64,000 nt of DNA from Lumbricus terrestris (taxonomy: Eukaryota; Annelida; Clitellata; Crassiclitellata; Lumbricidae), in assembly GCA_949752735.1 (NCBI GenBank), contig OX457047.1, forward strand, positions 7,826,844-7,890,843, written 5' to 3'. Shown here piece after piece: positions 10,173 through 21,010 of this stretch. Under the pieces are notes generated by a model that saw only the letters and a list, made by a program, of their open reading frames with translations, ran no database searches and was not told the origin of the DNA. A program made the translations under genes and the position numbers. Every line of letters starts with the position of its first letter. Position 1 is the first letter of the stretch.

Positions 10173-11294
10173 TTAACACGTTGGCCGCGGTTTACGTGTA
10201 AACACGTAATTGATTTTCTATTAGCAGGCGCGGTGAGCGTGTTAACACGTAATCTAGTTTAAGCATTATAAAGACATCTTCAGCGCCCTGTTAACAAATG
10301 TAGCCGCGTGTAGATTACTGCTAAGGTTTCTATAGCCATCTAGTGAATAATCATGCCTAAATTTTTATTACAGCTGCTGCTATACCTGGTGTTTAGAGCA
10401 CGTGACACAGGCTTCTGCCTTCTTGTCTGCGAAGTTGAAAAAGAACGATGTCGTTGCTCTGAGAAGCCGAGAAATCATGGTTTCGAAGTGGACGGATAAG
10501 AGAGACGTTATGATGTTGTCCACTATTCATGCAGGCAGAATTTTTGAGGGTGGCAAACGGAACAGACGTGGAGAACTTATCAAGAAACCGGACTGCGTGC
10601 TCGATTACAACGTTCGAATGTGCGGTGTAGATCGGCTGGACCAGCTGCTTTCCTACTACTCGCCACTGCGGAAGACCCTCAAGTGGTACAGGAAGGTTGT
10701 CCTACAGACGATCGACATGGCCATGAGCAATGCCTTCTTGATGTACAAGAGAAGTGGAGGGAATCGTCGGCAGATATGGTTTCGCTCTTCAGTCGTAAGC
10801 TCTCTAATGAATACGCAAGATCGACCGGCCGCGGCTTCCGTTGTGCTAAGAGGATTGCATCATAATAAGGCGTCGGACCTGTCACGGCTCTCAGGGCAGC
10901 ACTATATGGACGTACTTCCTCCCACTGAACGCAAACAGGCACCATGTACCAGATGCGTCGTTTGCCATAAGCGTGGAATACGCAAAGAAACGCGGTACAT
11001 TTGCAGCACATGCGTTTCTAAGCCTGCGCTTTGCGTTGTTCCCTGTTTCAAGGATTACCATTTCGATGCACAGTTTTAGGCCTACTGTAAAGTAAAGTAT
11101 GACAGAGAAGTTCAGAAGTAACTGTTTATTTGCCTTGTTGTTATTTACATTTCATATTTACTAACATCAATAATAAATGCTATTTGTCTTTGTAATCCAG
11201 TCTTATCAGAATTTCCGATAATTGCGTTGCTGGTTGCCGTGCGCACAGGGCCGCCGCGCCCCGGGGAAAATAATTGCCGCGGTCAATGTGTTAA
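10173..11294 (+). mobile_element. piggyBac element with both TIRs and TTAA sites, internally deleted
   Basis: The left end TTAACACGTTGGCCGCGG (10173) and the right end, read in reverse as TTAACACATTGACCGCGG (ending 11294), match at 16 of 18 positions. Both start in the TTAA target typical of piggyBac. Between them lies the C-terminal half of a piggyBac transposase on the plus strand. The 1,122-bp length is about half of a complete element, so the central-upstream part has been deleted. Near the right end CCCCGGGG forms a short palindrome. Near the left end CGTGTTAACACG repeats the terminal word as a palindrome. Confidence 0.9.
10402..11079 (+). CDS. piggyBac transposase, C-terminal part
   Basis: DDE-type cut-and-paste transposase fragment. 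The frame opens upstream at 10351 after a TAA and has no ATG at its start; the first codon used here is GTG. Seen: KLKKNDVVALRSREIMVSKW and DKRDVMMLSTIH, the strand preceding the last catalytic residue. Then YNVRMCGVDRLDQLLSYYS (residues 69-87), whose GVD Asp at about 77 should be the third catalytic Asp. Then RKTLKWYRKVV, and a C-terminal cysteine-rich zinc-binding domain (about 181-225, TRCVVCHKRG, YICSTCVSK, CVVPCFKDYH). The first two catalytic Asps are lost with the deleted N-terminal half, so it cannot be active. The frame is otherwise intact and stops at TAG, 11077-11079. Confidence 0.9.
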   Translation: MTQASAFLSAKLKKNDVVALRSREIMVSKWTDKRDVMMLSTIHAGRIFEGGKRNRRGELIKKPDCVLDYNVRMCGVDRLDQLLSYYSPLRKTLKWYRKVVLQTIDMAMSNAFLMYKRSGGNRRQIWFRSSVVSSLMNTQDRPAAASVVLRGLHHNKASDLSRLSGQHYMDVLPPTERKQAPCTRCVVCHKRGIRKETRYICSTCVSKPALCVVPCFKDYHFDAQF

Positions 11295-11630
11295 ATACGG
11301 AAACTAGTTATTTTATTATTATAGCCAAATAAATATGACTTTCGTTTTGACACAGTGTCGATAAGCAGTCACTACAGAACACCCTTTTGTTGGCTACTGC
11401 AAAACTATATGTTTTTATTTTGTTCAGTCGATACAATTGAATTGAGAATACTGAACCAATGCATTCGATATGAAACGCTTGAGTTGAGGCATAGGGATAC
11501 TACATGACATGCTAAACGAAAAGAGAATGTGTGCACGTGGACTGGTGATGCCAAGACTAGCTAAACCATACCTGTGAAGAAACGTAAAGCAGTTGCTACG
11601 AGAATTAGATATTATTCAAGGCACAATAAC
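11295..11630. other. No recognisable feature
   Basis: AT-rich sequence between the piggyBac element and SINE B. Nothing is supported. Confidence 0.4.
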
Positions 11631-11633
11631 AGG

Positions 11634-11800
11634 AGGCGGTAGCGCATTGGATAACACACGGGCATGGAAATCAGCAGACCAGAGTTCGAGCCCGTACTGC
11701 GGTCGTGCTTCGTAGGCTGCTATTAGCGTCGTGTATAATTGCAAGCTGTCTGTTCTGTTAGTAGTTAAGATTTATGTCTTCTGTCATAATTATGTGTTTT
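11634..11800 (+). mobile_element. tRNA-derived SINE, family B
   Basis: The head GGCGGTAGCGCATTGGATAA gives an A-box-like region and GAGTTCGAGCCCG a B-box. The body GTAGGCTGCTATTAGCGTCG...GCTGTCTGTTCTGTTAGTAG matches the copies at 34842, 42683 and 52912, read in reverse there. The 3' part is diverged and no clear AAT tail is left. Confidence 0.75.
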
Positions 11801-12211
11801 GTGAATTGTATGTGAATGGGCGTAATGGGTATGTCTGTACACTGTAACCGGCTGCGGTTTTCAAACGGATTTTTAAATAAGGAAAAAGTAGCATTAGAGT
11901 CACGTGCACGAGGTAGACCAAACACGAATTGGAGGCATAATAATCATCAGAACGTGGACTGAGATCTTAAAGGCGGAACTGATAAAGAATGTAAGGAACA
12001 GAAATTAATGGAGAGCTGCAGTTACTGTGCGCGACACGACAATGGATGGAATTCATAATTAATTATTGTAGCAATGGCAACAACAAGATGTCGTGAACTC
12101 TCGATCATACCATTTAATACATGTCAGAATTATCAGAAAAATTTACATAGGAGCTACATCAAGTTGAGTCTAAAGTCACAATTTTGAATCAGGTTGTGAC
12201 TGAATGTGACA

Positions 12212-12300
12212 GTTTGGATGGATGGATCCAGATTTGATTAGGGCCTGTGACAACAGTGGCCGTTTCGCTCGACAGAAATTTGTTTGGCATATTTTACAGC
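12212..12300 (+). repeat. Module D copy (diverged)
   Basis: GGATGGATGGATCCAGATTTG followed by GACAACAGTGGCCGTTT and CGACAGAAATTTGTTTGGC matches the module at 17803 and 36215. See the module D finding. Confidence 0.7.
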
Positions 12301-12571
12301 TCTTCTTGAATCAAAAATGTGACTGAATGTGACAGTTTAATCGAAAACAGCATTTTTATTTCGTTGGAAATTCAATTAAATAGTGCCTAAAGGCAATCTA
12401 TGATGATAGTAAGTAAGTAAGTCTTGCCTTTATTTGATTAATTTGAACAGTAGAACATATGATAAAAATGAACTTGAATTTGCATGTCAAAGGTAAAAAG
12501 GTAAAAATTAGGTTAAAATAACTACTAACATCCATCGATTAAATAATATGTAAGCATGTATATATTAATTG

Positions 12572-12712
12572 TGTGGCGGGGTGTAATGGTTCGTCGTCTT
12601 GCAGCCGAATGATTGCAGGTTCAAATCCACCTCAAGTGTCCGCTCTATAGTCGGGAGCGCCTCTGAGTAGCGAACTTGAGTGGGGCGCTATAACAAGTGC
12701 ACATGCACAATT
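12572..12712 (+). mobile_element. SINE family A, internally deleted
   Basis: The tRNA-like head GGCGGGGTGTAATGG, the B-box-like GCAGGTTCAAATCCACC and the tail GGGAGCGCCTCTGAGTAGCG...TGGGGCGCTATAACAAGTGC are joined directly. The usual middle body is missing. Confidence 0.75.
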
Positions 12713-13425
12713 ATTAATCCCAAGTTGGCGTAGTGCAATATTTAGTGTAAACATCGATTAGATATTGACTAAAAGAACTTCGGAGATGAACAAGTTCTTA
12801 AGGATATGTCTAAAACCGACCTCTGCGTAAACGGATTATAAAATCTTTGGTTTTGAATCCAATGTGTTTTATTTATAATTATTTGAACTTGTTTCTAATG
12901 TATGTTATTTCGAGTCAGCTGATTAACCTGCTGGAATCTTAAATATTATAGAAGATAATTATTATTTGCCGCAGAATGTTTGCCAATTAATGTTCTTAAA
13001 CGTACTTCGCGTAGACACCTGCAAATCACTTCCAACGAACGATTTAAGATCACAATCTACGAACAATTATCTATGATTATTGGTTAGATTTGGACATTGG
13101 TCGTTGGTCAACGTAAACGGTTATATTAGTAGTGGCCAACAATAATATTATTAATTTTGTTGAACCGATGAAGTGTTTCCTTTGTGTTGATCAGATGAAC
13201 ATTCAATGAACAAAGTAGAATCAACGTTAAGATCTTCAGCGACCAAATGACGTCACTAATAATTAAAGCCGCAAATTGTATACGCAAATATTACGCAGCG
13301 TCGAACCTTTTCTGTCGCTGACGCTGCGACCTGGAATGGGACACGTGTGTGAACTGTGAAACTATACGTCTAATGCCTAGAGCCTTTGAGTCAACGTTCT
13401 AATCTATATGCTCTTTAGACTGTTC
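12713..13425. other. No recognisable feature
   Basis: AT-rich sequence without domains or clear repeats. Confidence 0.4.
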
Positions 13426-13427
13426 TC

Positions 13428-13490
13428 ACTAGCCGTGGTTGGGTCGGGAGCGCTTCTGGGTAGATACTCTCGAAGACGCGATTATAACAC
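13428..13490 (+). mobile_element. CR1/L2-type LINE 3' terminus, short
   Basis: GTTGGGTCGGGAGCGCTTCTGGGTAG... matches the last 60 bp of the LINE copies at 6725 and 20300. No tail follows; a perfect hairpin sits at its end. Confidence 0.55.
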
Positions 13491-13519
13491 TACCCTCTAT
13501 TGAATAGAGGGTAGTGTTA
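13485..13519. repeat. Perfect 17-bp-arm hairpin
   Basis: TAACACTACCCTCTATT is followed by one G and then its exact reverse complement. The 35-bp palindrome lies at the junction between a LINE tail and a minus-strand 62-codon frame (13497-13685) of unknown nature. Confidence 0.9.
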
Positions 13520-13808
13520 GAAGTGCAATGCTAGGATCAATGTCATCAACTCCTTTGCCGTGTGAACAAATAATGGAGTGCCCAAGTCGGATAATTTCCA
13601 CTGGGGAGGTTTCACTGAGTCCAAATGATTCGATAAGTGACGATGGCATGATTTTTTCAAGAAACAGTTCTTTGTAAAATGTCATAGATTTTCAAAGAAA
13701 GTTTCCTGTAATTTCATCAAATATCCTAATCCGCTACTTAACTTATGCGTCATTTCGATAATTTTGTGTTGATAACCTTATCGTGTGCTTAGAAATTGAG
13801 ATTGTATC

Positions 13809-15203
13809 TAGTGTTGTATTCGTTAACGAAAACGAAAACGAAAATGGTAATTAACGAAAATGAAACATTTCCGTTAACGAAAACGAAAACTAAAACTAAA
13901 ACACGCTGACAACGAAAACTAAAACTAAAACGAAATATGCAGCAATCAAAACTAAAAGTAAACGAAAATTGATCAAACGAAAACTAAAACGATATTTGGC
14001 CTTACGAAAACTAAATAATTTGCTCGTAATTTCACCATGCTTTCCTTATTTGTGCGTATTGTGCAAATGGCGTATTTTAGTATTGTGAGGAAGGAGATTA
14101 CTCACAAGTGGGTCGTTTTACCTGTATACCCGGATCATAATTATGGCTCTAAACCTGTCCAAACCGGTTTGGGGATTAGGGGTTATTAATATGCAAATTG
14201 GAGTAATGCAGGGCAGTGATTGTCTGAGGAAGCCATGCAGGGCCGACAGACTGGTCACCCTGACCAGTGACCAGTGGAGTTAGGTAAGATACGATTGGCC
14301 AGTGAATAGGGGGGGAAAACAATGGTGAGGCACGTGAGAGTGAACAAAGGCTGTCCGCTGGAAGGAAGACTCTGTCTTGCTGTGGCTGGCTATGAAAAGT
14401 ATAGTCGTCTCTGATGTAGATAAGAGCCTACTCAGCCTAGGATTGCCCTTCGAGAGAGAAACCAAGAGAAGTCCCTGGCCAGGATCTGATATATCCAGGG
14501 TTAAATTTATTAGTCTAGGAGAATTTCTGTAGCAATGTATTTTGAGGCCAAACAAGGAAACGGACCACTTTGTTTGACCCGAGGTAAGAGTAAGTCTTAG
14601 AGTTTACAGTCATAAAATATTCTCATTGATATGGAAGTAAAATCACGTCAACAGAAGTGCATGAATAAGAACTAGTTCTAAGTAAAATTAATCTAAGAAC
14701 TAAAATATCACTGAGGGACACTATAATTATTTACATGTACGATCAGGGTTGATACGTAATTTGACCTTCCTGTGGTAAGCAACTGCATAATATATCGTTG
14801 TCATAAATTAATTTCATAAAAAAGTTATGAATTGTAATGCTGAGGTATTTATCAATTGGGCAGATCAACAGCAAATGACTTTCACATAATGATCACGTTT
14901 TATATTCATGAGCACATCTTCGTATTGATTTGTATCAATATAGTTTATTCAAGAAACGAAAGGGTATTCACTGCTAACGAGTGTGTAGCCCCAGGTTCTT
15001 AAAACCAAAACTAATATTGGCATACTAAAACTAAAACTAAAATTGGCATACTAAAACTAAAACTAAAATTAATTCATTAAAACTAAAACGAAAACTAAAA
15101 CTAATATTCAGCAACAATTAAAACTAAAACTGAAACTAAAATTAAGACTAACAATCAAAACTAAAACTAAAACTAAAATTGGGGCATTATTAAAACAACA
15201 CTA
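13809..15203. mobile_element. Non-autonomous hAT element with 8-bp target duplication
   Basis: TAGTGTTGTATTCG at 13809 and, in reverse from 15203, TAGTGTTGTTTTAA form the TIRs. The flanks are identical 8-bp copies, ATTGTATC at 13801-13808 and 15204-15211. Both ends carry arrays of AACGAAAAC and AACTAAAAC motifs (13825-14010 and about 15000-15175). These lie in the same orientation on the plus strand rather than inverted. No transposase is seen in the 1.4 kb, including a chance 91-codon frame at 14280-14555. Confidence 0.85.
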
Positions 15204-15304
15204 ATTGTATCGCGACGCGTAGCTACATATATCATTAATTAAAACTGTTATAGAGGTGTATAAGAAAACGAAAATAAAAGTATATAATCTGAGGATTTGA
15301 CAAC

Positions 15305-15380
15305 GTGCAAATGTGGCACCAGTGACGATGACGACGACGGCGATGACGACAGAGGCGATGATGACGACGATTATTATTAG
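15305..15380. repeat. Imperfect (GAC/GAT)n triplet run
   Basis: GACGATGACGACGACGGCG... continues to GATGATGACGACGATT. A short purine-rich triplet microsatellite. Confidence 0.6.
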
Positions 15381-15688
15381 CATTACTATTGCTGTGTTCA
15401 TCAATCCGTTCGTCAGTTAAATTAGAGCACTCATTTTATACACCTATAAACCAATACTAAATTGTCCTATATAAGCGTGATATCGCACACTACAGAATAT
15501 TTCTTCACATTGAGAAAATGACAAATCTTTCACTCAAGATGCTTCAGTTGCACATAAGATATTCTCTCGTACGGTCGAGTGTACAATTCGAAATAAAACA
15601 AAGATTACCACTATTAATACACATGCCATTTGTTGTGGCGCTATATAAACCCTATTCATCTATCGATTACGGTTATTGTTCTGTGTAG

Positions 15689-15860
15689 GTTTTGCGTTGG
15701 TGATCGTTACTACCTGTGTGGCAATAAGATCGTCTGTGAGTATGACTACGAGCAGCGATTAGCCTTTGCCAAGATGTTCTATGGTTACAACGCTGCTTTG
15801 ACTCAGATCAAACGCCAAACACAGAGTGTTCTTAATGATGATAAAATATTATATCCAGCG
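15689..15860 (+). CDS. Probable last exon of a LIM-only (LMO/Beadex-like) protein
   Basis: After a pyrimidine-rich acceptor (TTATTGTTCTGTGTAG, ending 15688) the frame reads FCVGDRYYLCGNKIVCEYDY, then EQRLAFAKMFYGYNAALTQI and KRQTQ. FCVGD(R/K)(Y/F)xLxxNxIxCxxDYE is the C-terminal half of the second LIM zinc finger in LMO1/LMO3/Beadex proteins, nuclear adaptors that bridge LDB1/Chip and bHLH/GATA factors. The visible Cys and Asp are zinc ligands. The single leading G completes a split codon. Upstream exons with the first LIM domain were not found in the window. In the called frame translation runs on into an inserted LINE tail and stops at 16020-16022. A cluster of TAA/TGA codons in another frame near 15834 may mark an original stop, so intactness is uncertain. 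Confidence 0.6.
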
Positions 15861-16262
15861 GATCATATCATATCAATATCCCTAGGCACAGTGCCCGTAG
15901 GAGTCCGATGCCACTCTCTGTCTGAGTATGTCTCGCGTCATGTTACCCAGCTTCAACAGGTCCAGTCAGCAGGTCTGCCCCATACCATTACCATCTTGAA
16001 GCAGCTGGACCACCTTATCTGATTGAAGAGAATATGGGAGAGAGGCATGAAGGACAACTGGGTCAATGCCCGTATGTGTCCCATGCTCTCTTCTCCGACT
16101 CTCTCCACCAGTCTGTCCTGACCGACCTGTGCATGTCTGCTCCACATCATGACCCCTTGAAGCATCTGGGTCGCTATGTCACTTGTGTAGTGTTTTTTTC
16201 GGATTTCAATCGTGTATCCAGCGGATATGGAAGTTCAAATCCCAAATCATCATCGGTTCAAC
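15861..16262 (-). mobile_element. 3' end of a LINE related to the 6855 element or a relative
   Basis: GTGCCCGTAGGAGTCCGATG, CTCTCTGTCTGAGT, GGGAGAGAGGCATGAAGG and CCACATCATGACCCCTTGAAG recur in order at 23150-23540. In reverse, the copy ends with CTACGGGC...TATCAATATGA-like tail sequence, like the 6855 LINE. It abuts the LMO-like exon directly, so it may have supplied a new 3' end to that gene. Confidence 0.6.
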
Positions 16263-16264
16263 AA

Positions 16265-17800
16265 TAGCAGCCAGGGCTATTAGAGAGAGACCGCGTGTAT
16301 TTAAAATGCGATCTGTTTATAATAATCGTATTTGATGCTTCCTTCTCCTCTGAACTGAAATCATTATTTTGGAGTGATCCTGGTCCTGAAGGATATTGCA
16401 CAATGCACATTCTTCTATATAAAATATCCATATAAAAGAGGTGTTCAATATTTTCAAATTTTGTGAGAGATGGTCTTCAGTGTACCATTACTGTTTGATG
16501 GTGTTTCAGTATAATTTATGTCTGATAGCAAAGGTTTCTAGCGTCACCCTTCTCCGTCATCCACACATTTGTCTGGTATCGCCTGATATATTATGTCATT
16601 TTTCGATGGTGGGATCAAGAGTTTAATTATCACTTCATCATCGTCGTCGTTGTCGTCATCCGGTGGGCGGTAGAGGGTTAAAACAGAATTGACAAGTAGA
16701 CAAGAAAAACAACTGAAGCAAAACAAAAACAAAGCGACGATTTGTTGTTGTTCTTCCGTCAATCGCCAGGTGGCGGTGTCGGTCGTTCGTTCGCTTTTCT
16801 CTCTTATGCATCGGTAGAGGGAGCGACGATCAAATGACGATGACAACAAGATGAAGATTAATTCTGGGACCACGTTCCGAATTAACGAAGCTACGACTTG
16901 ATCGGTTCCTCTTTCCACCGCTGCGTGGCGCCAACGGTGACCCCATTGGACACTGGTCATACGTTCATGACTTTGTTGGATTCGCTTTCGTGGATAATTA
17001 AATACTGTAGCGAAGGTTCAAGGTTACTAATTTGTATTTATGACCGTTTGGATTTCTGTAGACTTTTGAAGTCGCAATTTTCAGCTGTTCGAAAAAAACT
17101 CTATAATTGAGCTTCATAAATGTTTTTTTTTATATTACATTCCCGAATTGTGGTTTATCGGCTTCTGATGGCAACATTATGCAGCTGGCGTTGGTAATAA
17201 ATAATACTATTTTTACTACTACTTTGCTTTTACTTTCTTCTGTTAATTCCAACGAGAGCGACGGTAATAATCTCTGTACAGTGCACAACAGGCACAGGAC
17301 GGAAATAATAAAAGTAAGTGAGGATAAATTTAAAAAAACAATTCAGTTATCGTTTGACTGAATAAAATTTAGTTTTCGTTTGATCAATCTTCGTTTAGCT
17401 TCACTTTCCTTGTTTATTGCTGCAAATATCGTTTTGTTGTTTGTGCACGTAATCTGCGTATTCCAGTTTGAGCGTTAGTTAAAGAAAACGTTCAATTTTC
17501 GTAGATTTTTAGCTGTCGAAGACACGACTTGTAAGATGTTGTTCTTAAACGCTTACGAACGCAAACAGATCCAGTGCTGCTATGCTGCTATGAATGCTAA
17601 TTTGGTTATTTGTGGTTAAATAATGGTAGGATTCAACAGAGGCGTGCCAATAAGGCGGAGTGAATTGCACAACTGTATGCATTCATTGCTACAGTTTAAC
17701 GCACAAGAAGATGGTCGTAACAGCAATAGGTGTTGTCCGGGATGTTAATGATTGTCAGATGGATTAATTAATATATTCATGTATTAATATGAAATATCAG
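16265..17800. other. No recognisable gene
   Basis: Mostly AT-rich. It holds a short GATGACGACAACGACG-type run near 16640 and a fragment resembling dispersed repeat E near 16533 (GCGTCACCCTTCTCCG). Opposite-strand frames of 138, 70 and 84 codons show no domains. Confidence 0.4.
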
Positions 17801-17802
17801 TT

Positions 17803-17918
17803 GGATGGATGGATGGATGGATCCGATTTGACCAGGGTCTATGACAACAGAGGCCGTTACCCTGGACAGAAATTTGCTCGGCATATTACAGCACTTATAA
17901 GAGCAAGGTACTGAACCA
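17803..17918 (+). repeat. Module D copy with (GGAT)n
   Basis: (GGAT)n then CCGATTTGACCAGGG, GACAACAGAGGCCGTTACCC, GACAGAAATTTGCTCGGCAT and ATTACAGCACTT...AGAGCAAGGTA. Nearly identical to 36215-36308 and, inverted, to 35478 and 43427. Confidence 0.85.
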
Positions 17919-17919
17919 A

Positions 17920-20030
17920 GTTGGAGATTGATCAGTCGATTATTTATGCCCAGCACGCATTATTATAGAGCGTTTGAAGTCCAAATTTAATGGTTTTCAT
18001 TTTTCAAAATAGACATCACTCAGTTTGCTATGTTCATCGATTTTAGCGGAATATTTAGCATTGTAGGTAAATGAAATAAAAATGGTTTAAATTATATTAT
18101 TTTACTCAACATTTACCAGCAACAAAGCATTAGGCCTACATATTTTTAACTACACAAGACAAACTGGTAACGCAATGATTGGTGAGTCGGTTAGTTACTG
18201 TATAAGATACTACGTCTTAATGAAGATGATTGTCTCCTCCTTCATCTAGCATCACCATGGTCGACAAATTATGATTTGGTGAGATGGATAATTCCATATT
18301 GAGTAGATTTTATCGAGTTCCTGAGAAACGCGACTTAGTTATATTTCTTCCAATGCGGTTGTTTCTGGCCAATGGGGTGTCAGGTGACTACGGAGGACGA
18401 TGGTCGAGGAATTTTATTGGATAAAGGACAGCCGCAAGTCAAGCAGGATCGTTGGAATTGATTGAGTAAAAAGAGTTCAGCAGATAGTGGTTTACGAGCA
18501 GGTGGATTAGGAGATTAGCGTGAAGTGGAAGTTAGAAGGATCAGAAGCAAGGGAAGAGCAGTTGGATGGGGATTCATTCAAGATGGAAGAGGAAACTAAG
18601 GAAGGTGTGGATATGACATTGAAAAGGCTGTCTATAGAAGAAATTTACGTGGAAAATAAAATCGTTTTATGATGTTTTGAACACCTCATTTACTAGATAT
18701 AGTCAATATATAAATATGTTGCATTCTATAAGACGTTGGTATTTTCTTCTCTTGTTACGCTCAATCTCGCTTGTGCTGATGACAAAAACAGAATCATTTA
18801 AAAGAAACCAAGAAAATGTGCTGAAAACCAGAGCTGCACTTTGAAAACGACAACTTACAGGCAACAACAGTCGTTGTTGTCGTTAAACTCTAATTCCGTG
18901 CACGTACTCCAGCCATGACAGTCCCAAGCATGGAGTAAGGAGGGCCGTGATACCTTTTGCGTTATTTAAAATAAACAATAAGATTTGTTGTTAAAATTAG
19001 ACAACTTTTTTTGATCTTTAGTATTGAAATAATAAGGACAAGCTGCAGACGAGTATTTGATTTGAAACTATCCTTAAAGACTGCCGCATTCATTCAAGCG
19101 AAAAGCAATTATTGTTGTCATAATTATCATTGTGATTTGTGAGCATTTTGGACAATAGGTTATATCCTTAACTGGAATGATACAATATTTTCTTTAAAAA
19201 TGTTTTAACTTTATGTTGCCGCGCCTGAAATAAAAAAGTTTGCAATAAACATACAACAATAATATTTTCCTATGAAATAATTTTCAGTCACGTCTTTTGG
19301 ACACCTCGCTTGACAGTCATTGCTTACGTATGTAATTATTGTTGCTGAAACGCAAAGCATTCGTCAATAGAAATTTTTGCACATTTCAATGGTAGGACAC
19401 AGGAGCTAAAATATGAAATAGTTGTTGCTTCGTTGTTTTTACTCAGAACAATATCATTTTATGCACAATTCAAACATCACACTGTGGCAACAGAATAAAG
19501 GAATAAAAAGATTTTTCTGAAGAAATGTCGGGATAGCATCATTGCACTCTAAACAGACGACATGCCATAATTATTATGTCATTCAAACTGGTATCCCATC
19601 GCGTTATCAGCCTTGAGATCAGCGATAACAAGGACAGAATAATGAAAGCAGGATTTCATGCATTCGTAATAATTCGTGAACTCGTGAAGACTGTTACAAT
19701 ATTCAATCGCTTCATCTGATTTTTGATCAAATCGGTCGAATACGTATGTGAACATAATGCATTGTGGAGTGACGATGGAAGCCATGCGAACATTCTGAAA
19801 TGACAAGATGCCATTCCATGCAAAGTAGTCGTTATTACCTCGAAGAATATCGCGTTTAACTGCATGATGTGCAATATTTGACACTCATGTTCTTTCGATT
19901 TTGTGACCGTCATATGCCATGGTTGAAGATTTGGATACTCAACCAAAGTCGGTTCGATATTTCGAGTTCACCTGTCTGCCTCTGACCAAGTCAGTTACAA
20001 TGTTGCATGGTTGGTAGATGAGCCTGTGAA
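17920..20030. other. No recognisable gene
   Basis: Contains a dispersed repeat E fragment at 18905-18965 (minus; CAGTCCCAAGCATGGAGTAA, GGAGGGCCGTG). The rest (AT-rich; minus-strand frames at 19579-19946) shows no domain or clear repeat. Confidence 0.4.
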
Positions 20031-20370
20031 TTGAGGGCTCACCGCCCGCCTTTCTTTGAACGCGATGGTGCATACAATATGCTTACTACAGTCTCCGTTT
20101 CTCTGGACCGTCGTTCGCTGCGGTCAGCTGCCCGCGGTGATTATCTTGTCCCTTTCTGTTGTACCGCTACTATGCAGCGTAGAGCATTTTCCGTGGTGGG
20201 CCCAGCTATCTGGAATGGCCTCCCTGCGGCTCTCCGTTCGCTTCCCCGTGACTCTGCTGGCTCTTTCTACCGTCTTCTCGAGACCTTTCTCTTTGACCAA
20301 GCCTGGGTTGGGAGCGACTCTGAGTAGAGATCTTTGAAGGGGAGCTATATAAATTCATTTGATTGATTGA
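20031..20370 (+). mobile_element. CR1/L2-type LINE 3' end with (GATT)n tail
   Basis: One frame reads RSAARGDYLVPF, MQRRAFSVVGPAIWNGLPAA and FYRLLETFLFDQAW, the C-terminus of CR1/L2-like ORF2. The 3' end GGGAGCGACTCTGAGTAG...GGGGAGCTATATAAATTCA and GATTGATTGATT follow. Only about the last 90 codons remain. Confidence 0.8.
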
Positions 20371-20870
20371 TTTGTTGATATAGTGAAATGTTTGGTGACT
20401 CTCAAAGTCAGTCTATAAAGTGAATATTTCCAATGTTTAACGACATCTTATGGCAACAAAAAACGTTGACGTACATGTAGAACCAAACTATGTTTAAAAG
20501 ATCGCATAACAATTATTATTATGTGTCAATTATTATATGGGTAGGCTACAATTATTGCCACCCTATTAGGCTACAATAGACAGTGAACTTTATGGTGCTA
20601 AGAGAAATTGCTACATTTTGCATCTCCTCGTACTTATAGGAGAACTGTAAAACTTTAAAAGGGCGTGCAAGGTACTTTTACATTTAGACCAGATCCTCAA
20701 ATCTACAATGTCCGACATATTATAGTAATCGTTTTATTTAGATTGTAGGTCTCGTTTCTAAAATTCGCGTCACCTTCAAGGAATCGTGTTTATAATTTGA
20801 TAAATTGATGCCAATATATTTTCGTATGAAGAAAATCGAACCCTGTTCGTTTTATTAAACAGCACCATCC

Positions 20871-21010
20871 ATAACAACAACCGAAAGCCAATACTTTTAC
20901 GTCGGGAGTTGAATTGTCCGCGGTTCTTTGGTGAAAGGACATCTTGCGTCGACCGTAGATGTTAACGCCGATCCCAATTTGTTCGTTTGTTGCTATTTAG
21001 CAAAAACTGG
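20871..21010. repeat. Segment paralogous to 850-975
   Basis: ACAACCGAAAGCCAATAC and GCCGATCCCAATTTGTTCG align in order with 825-960. On the minus strand LAFGCC again precedes a Cys-rich stretch (YGWCC). Confidence 0.4.

Noticed and set aside
13497..13685. 62-codon minus-strand frame (SSLIESFGLSETSPVEIIRL)
   Set aside because: It looks protein-like, but no family was recognised and it ends in a palindrome; too short to call without a search.
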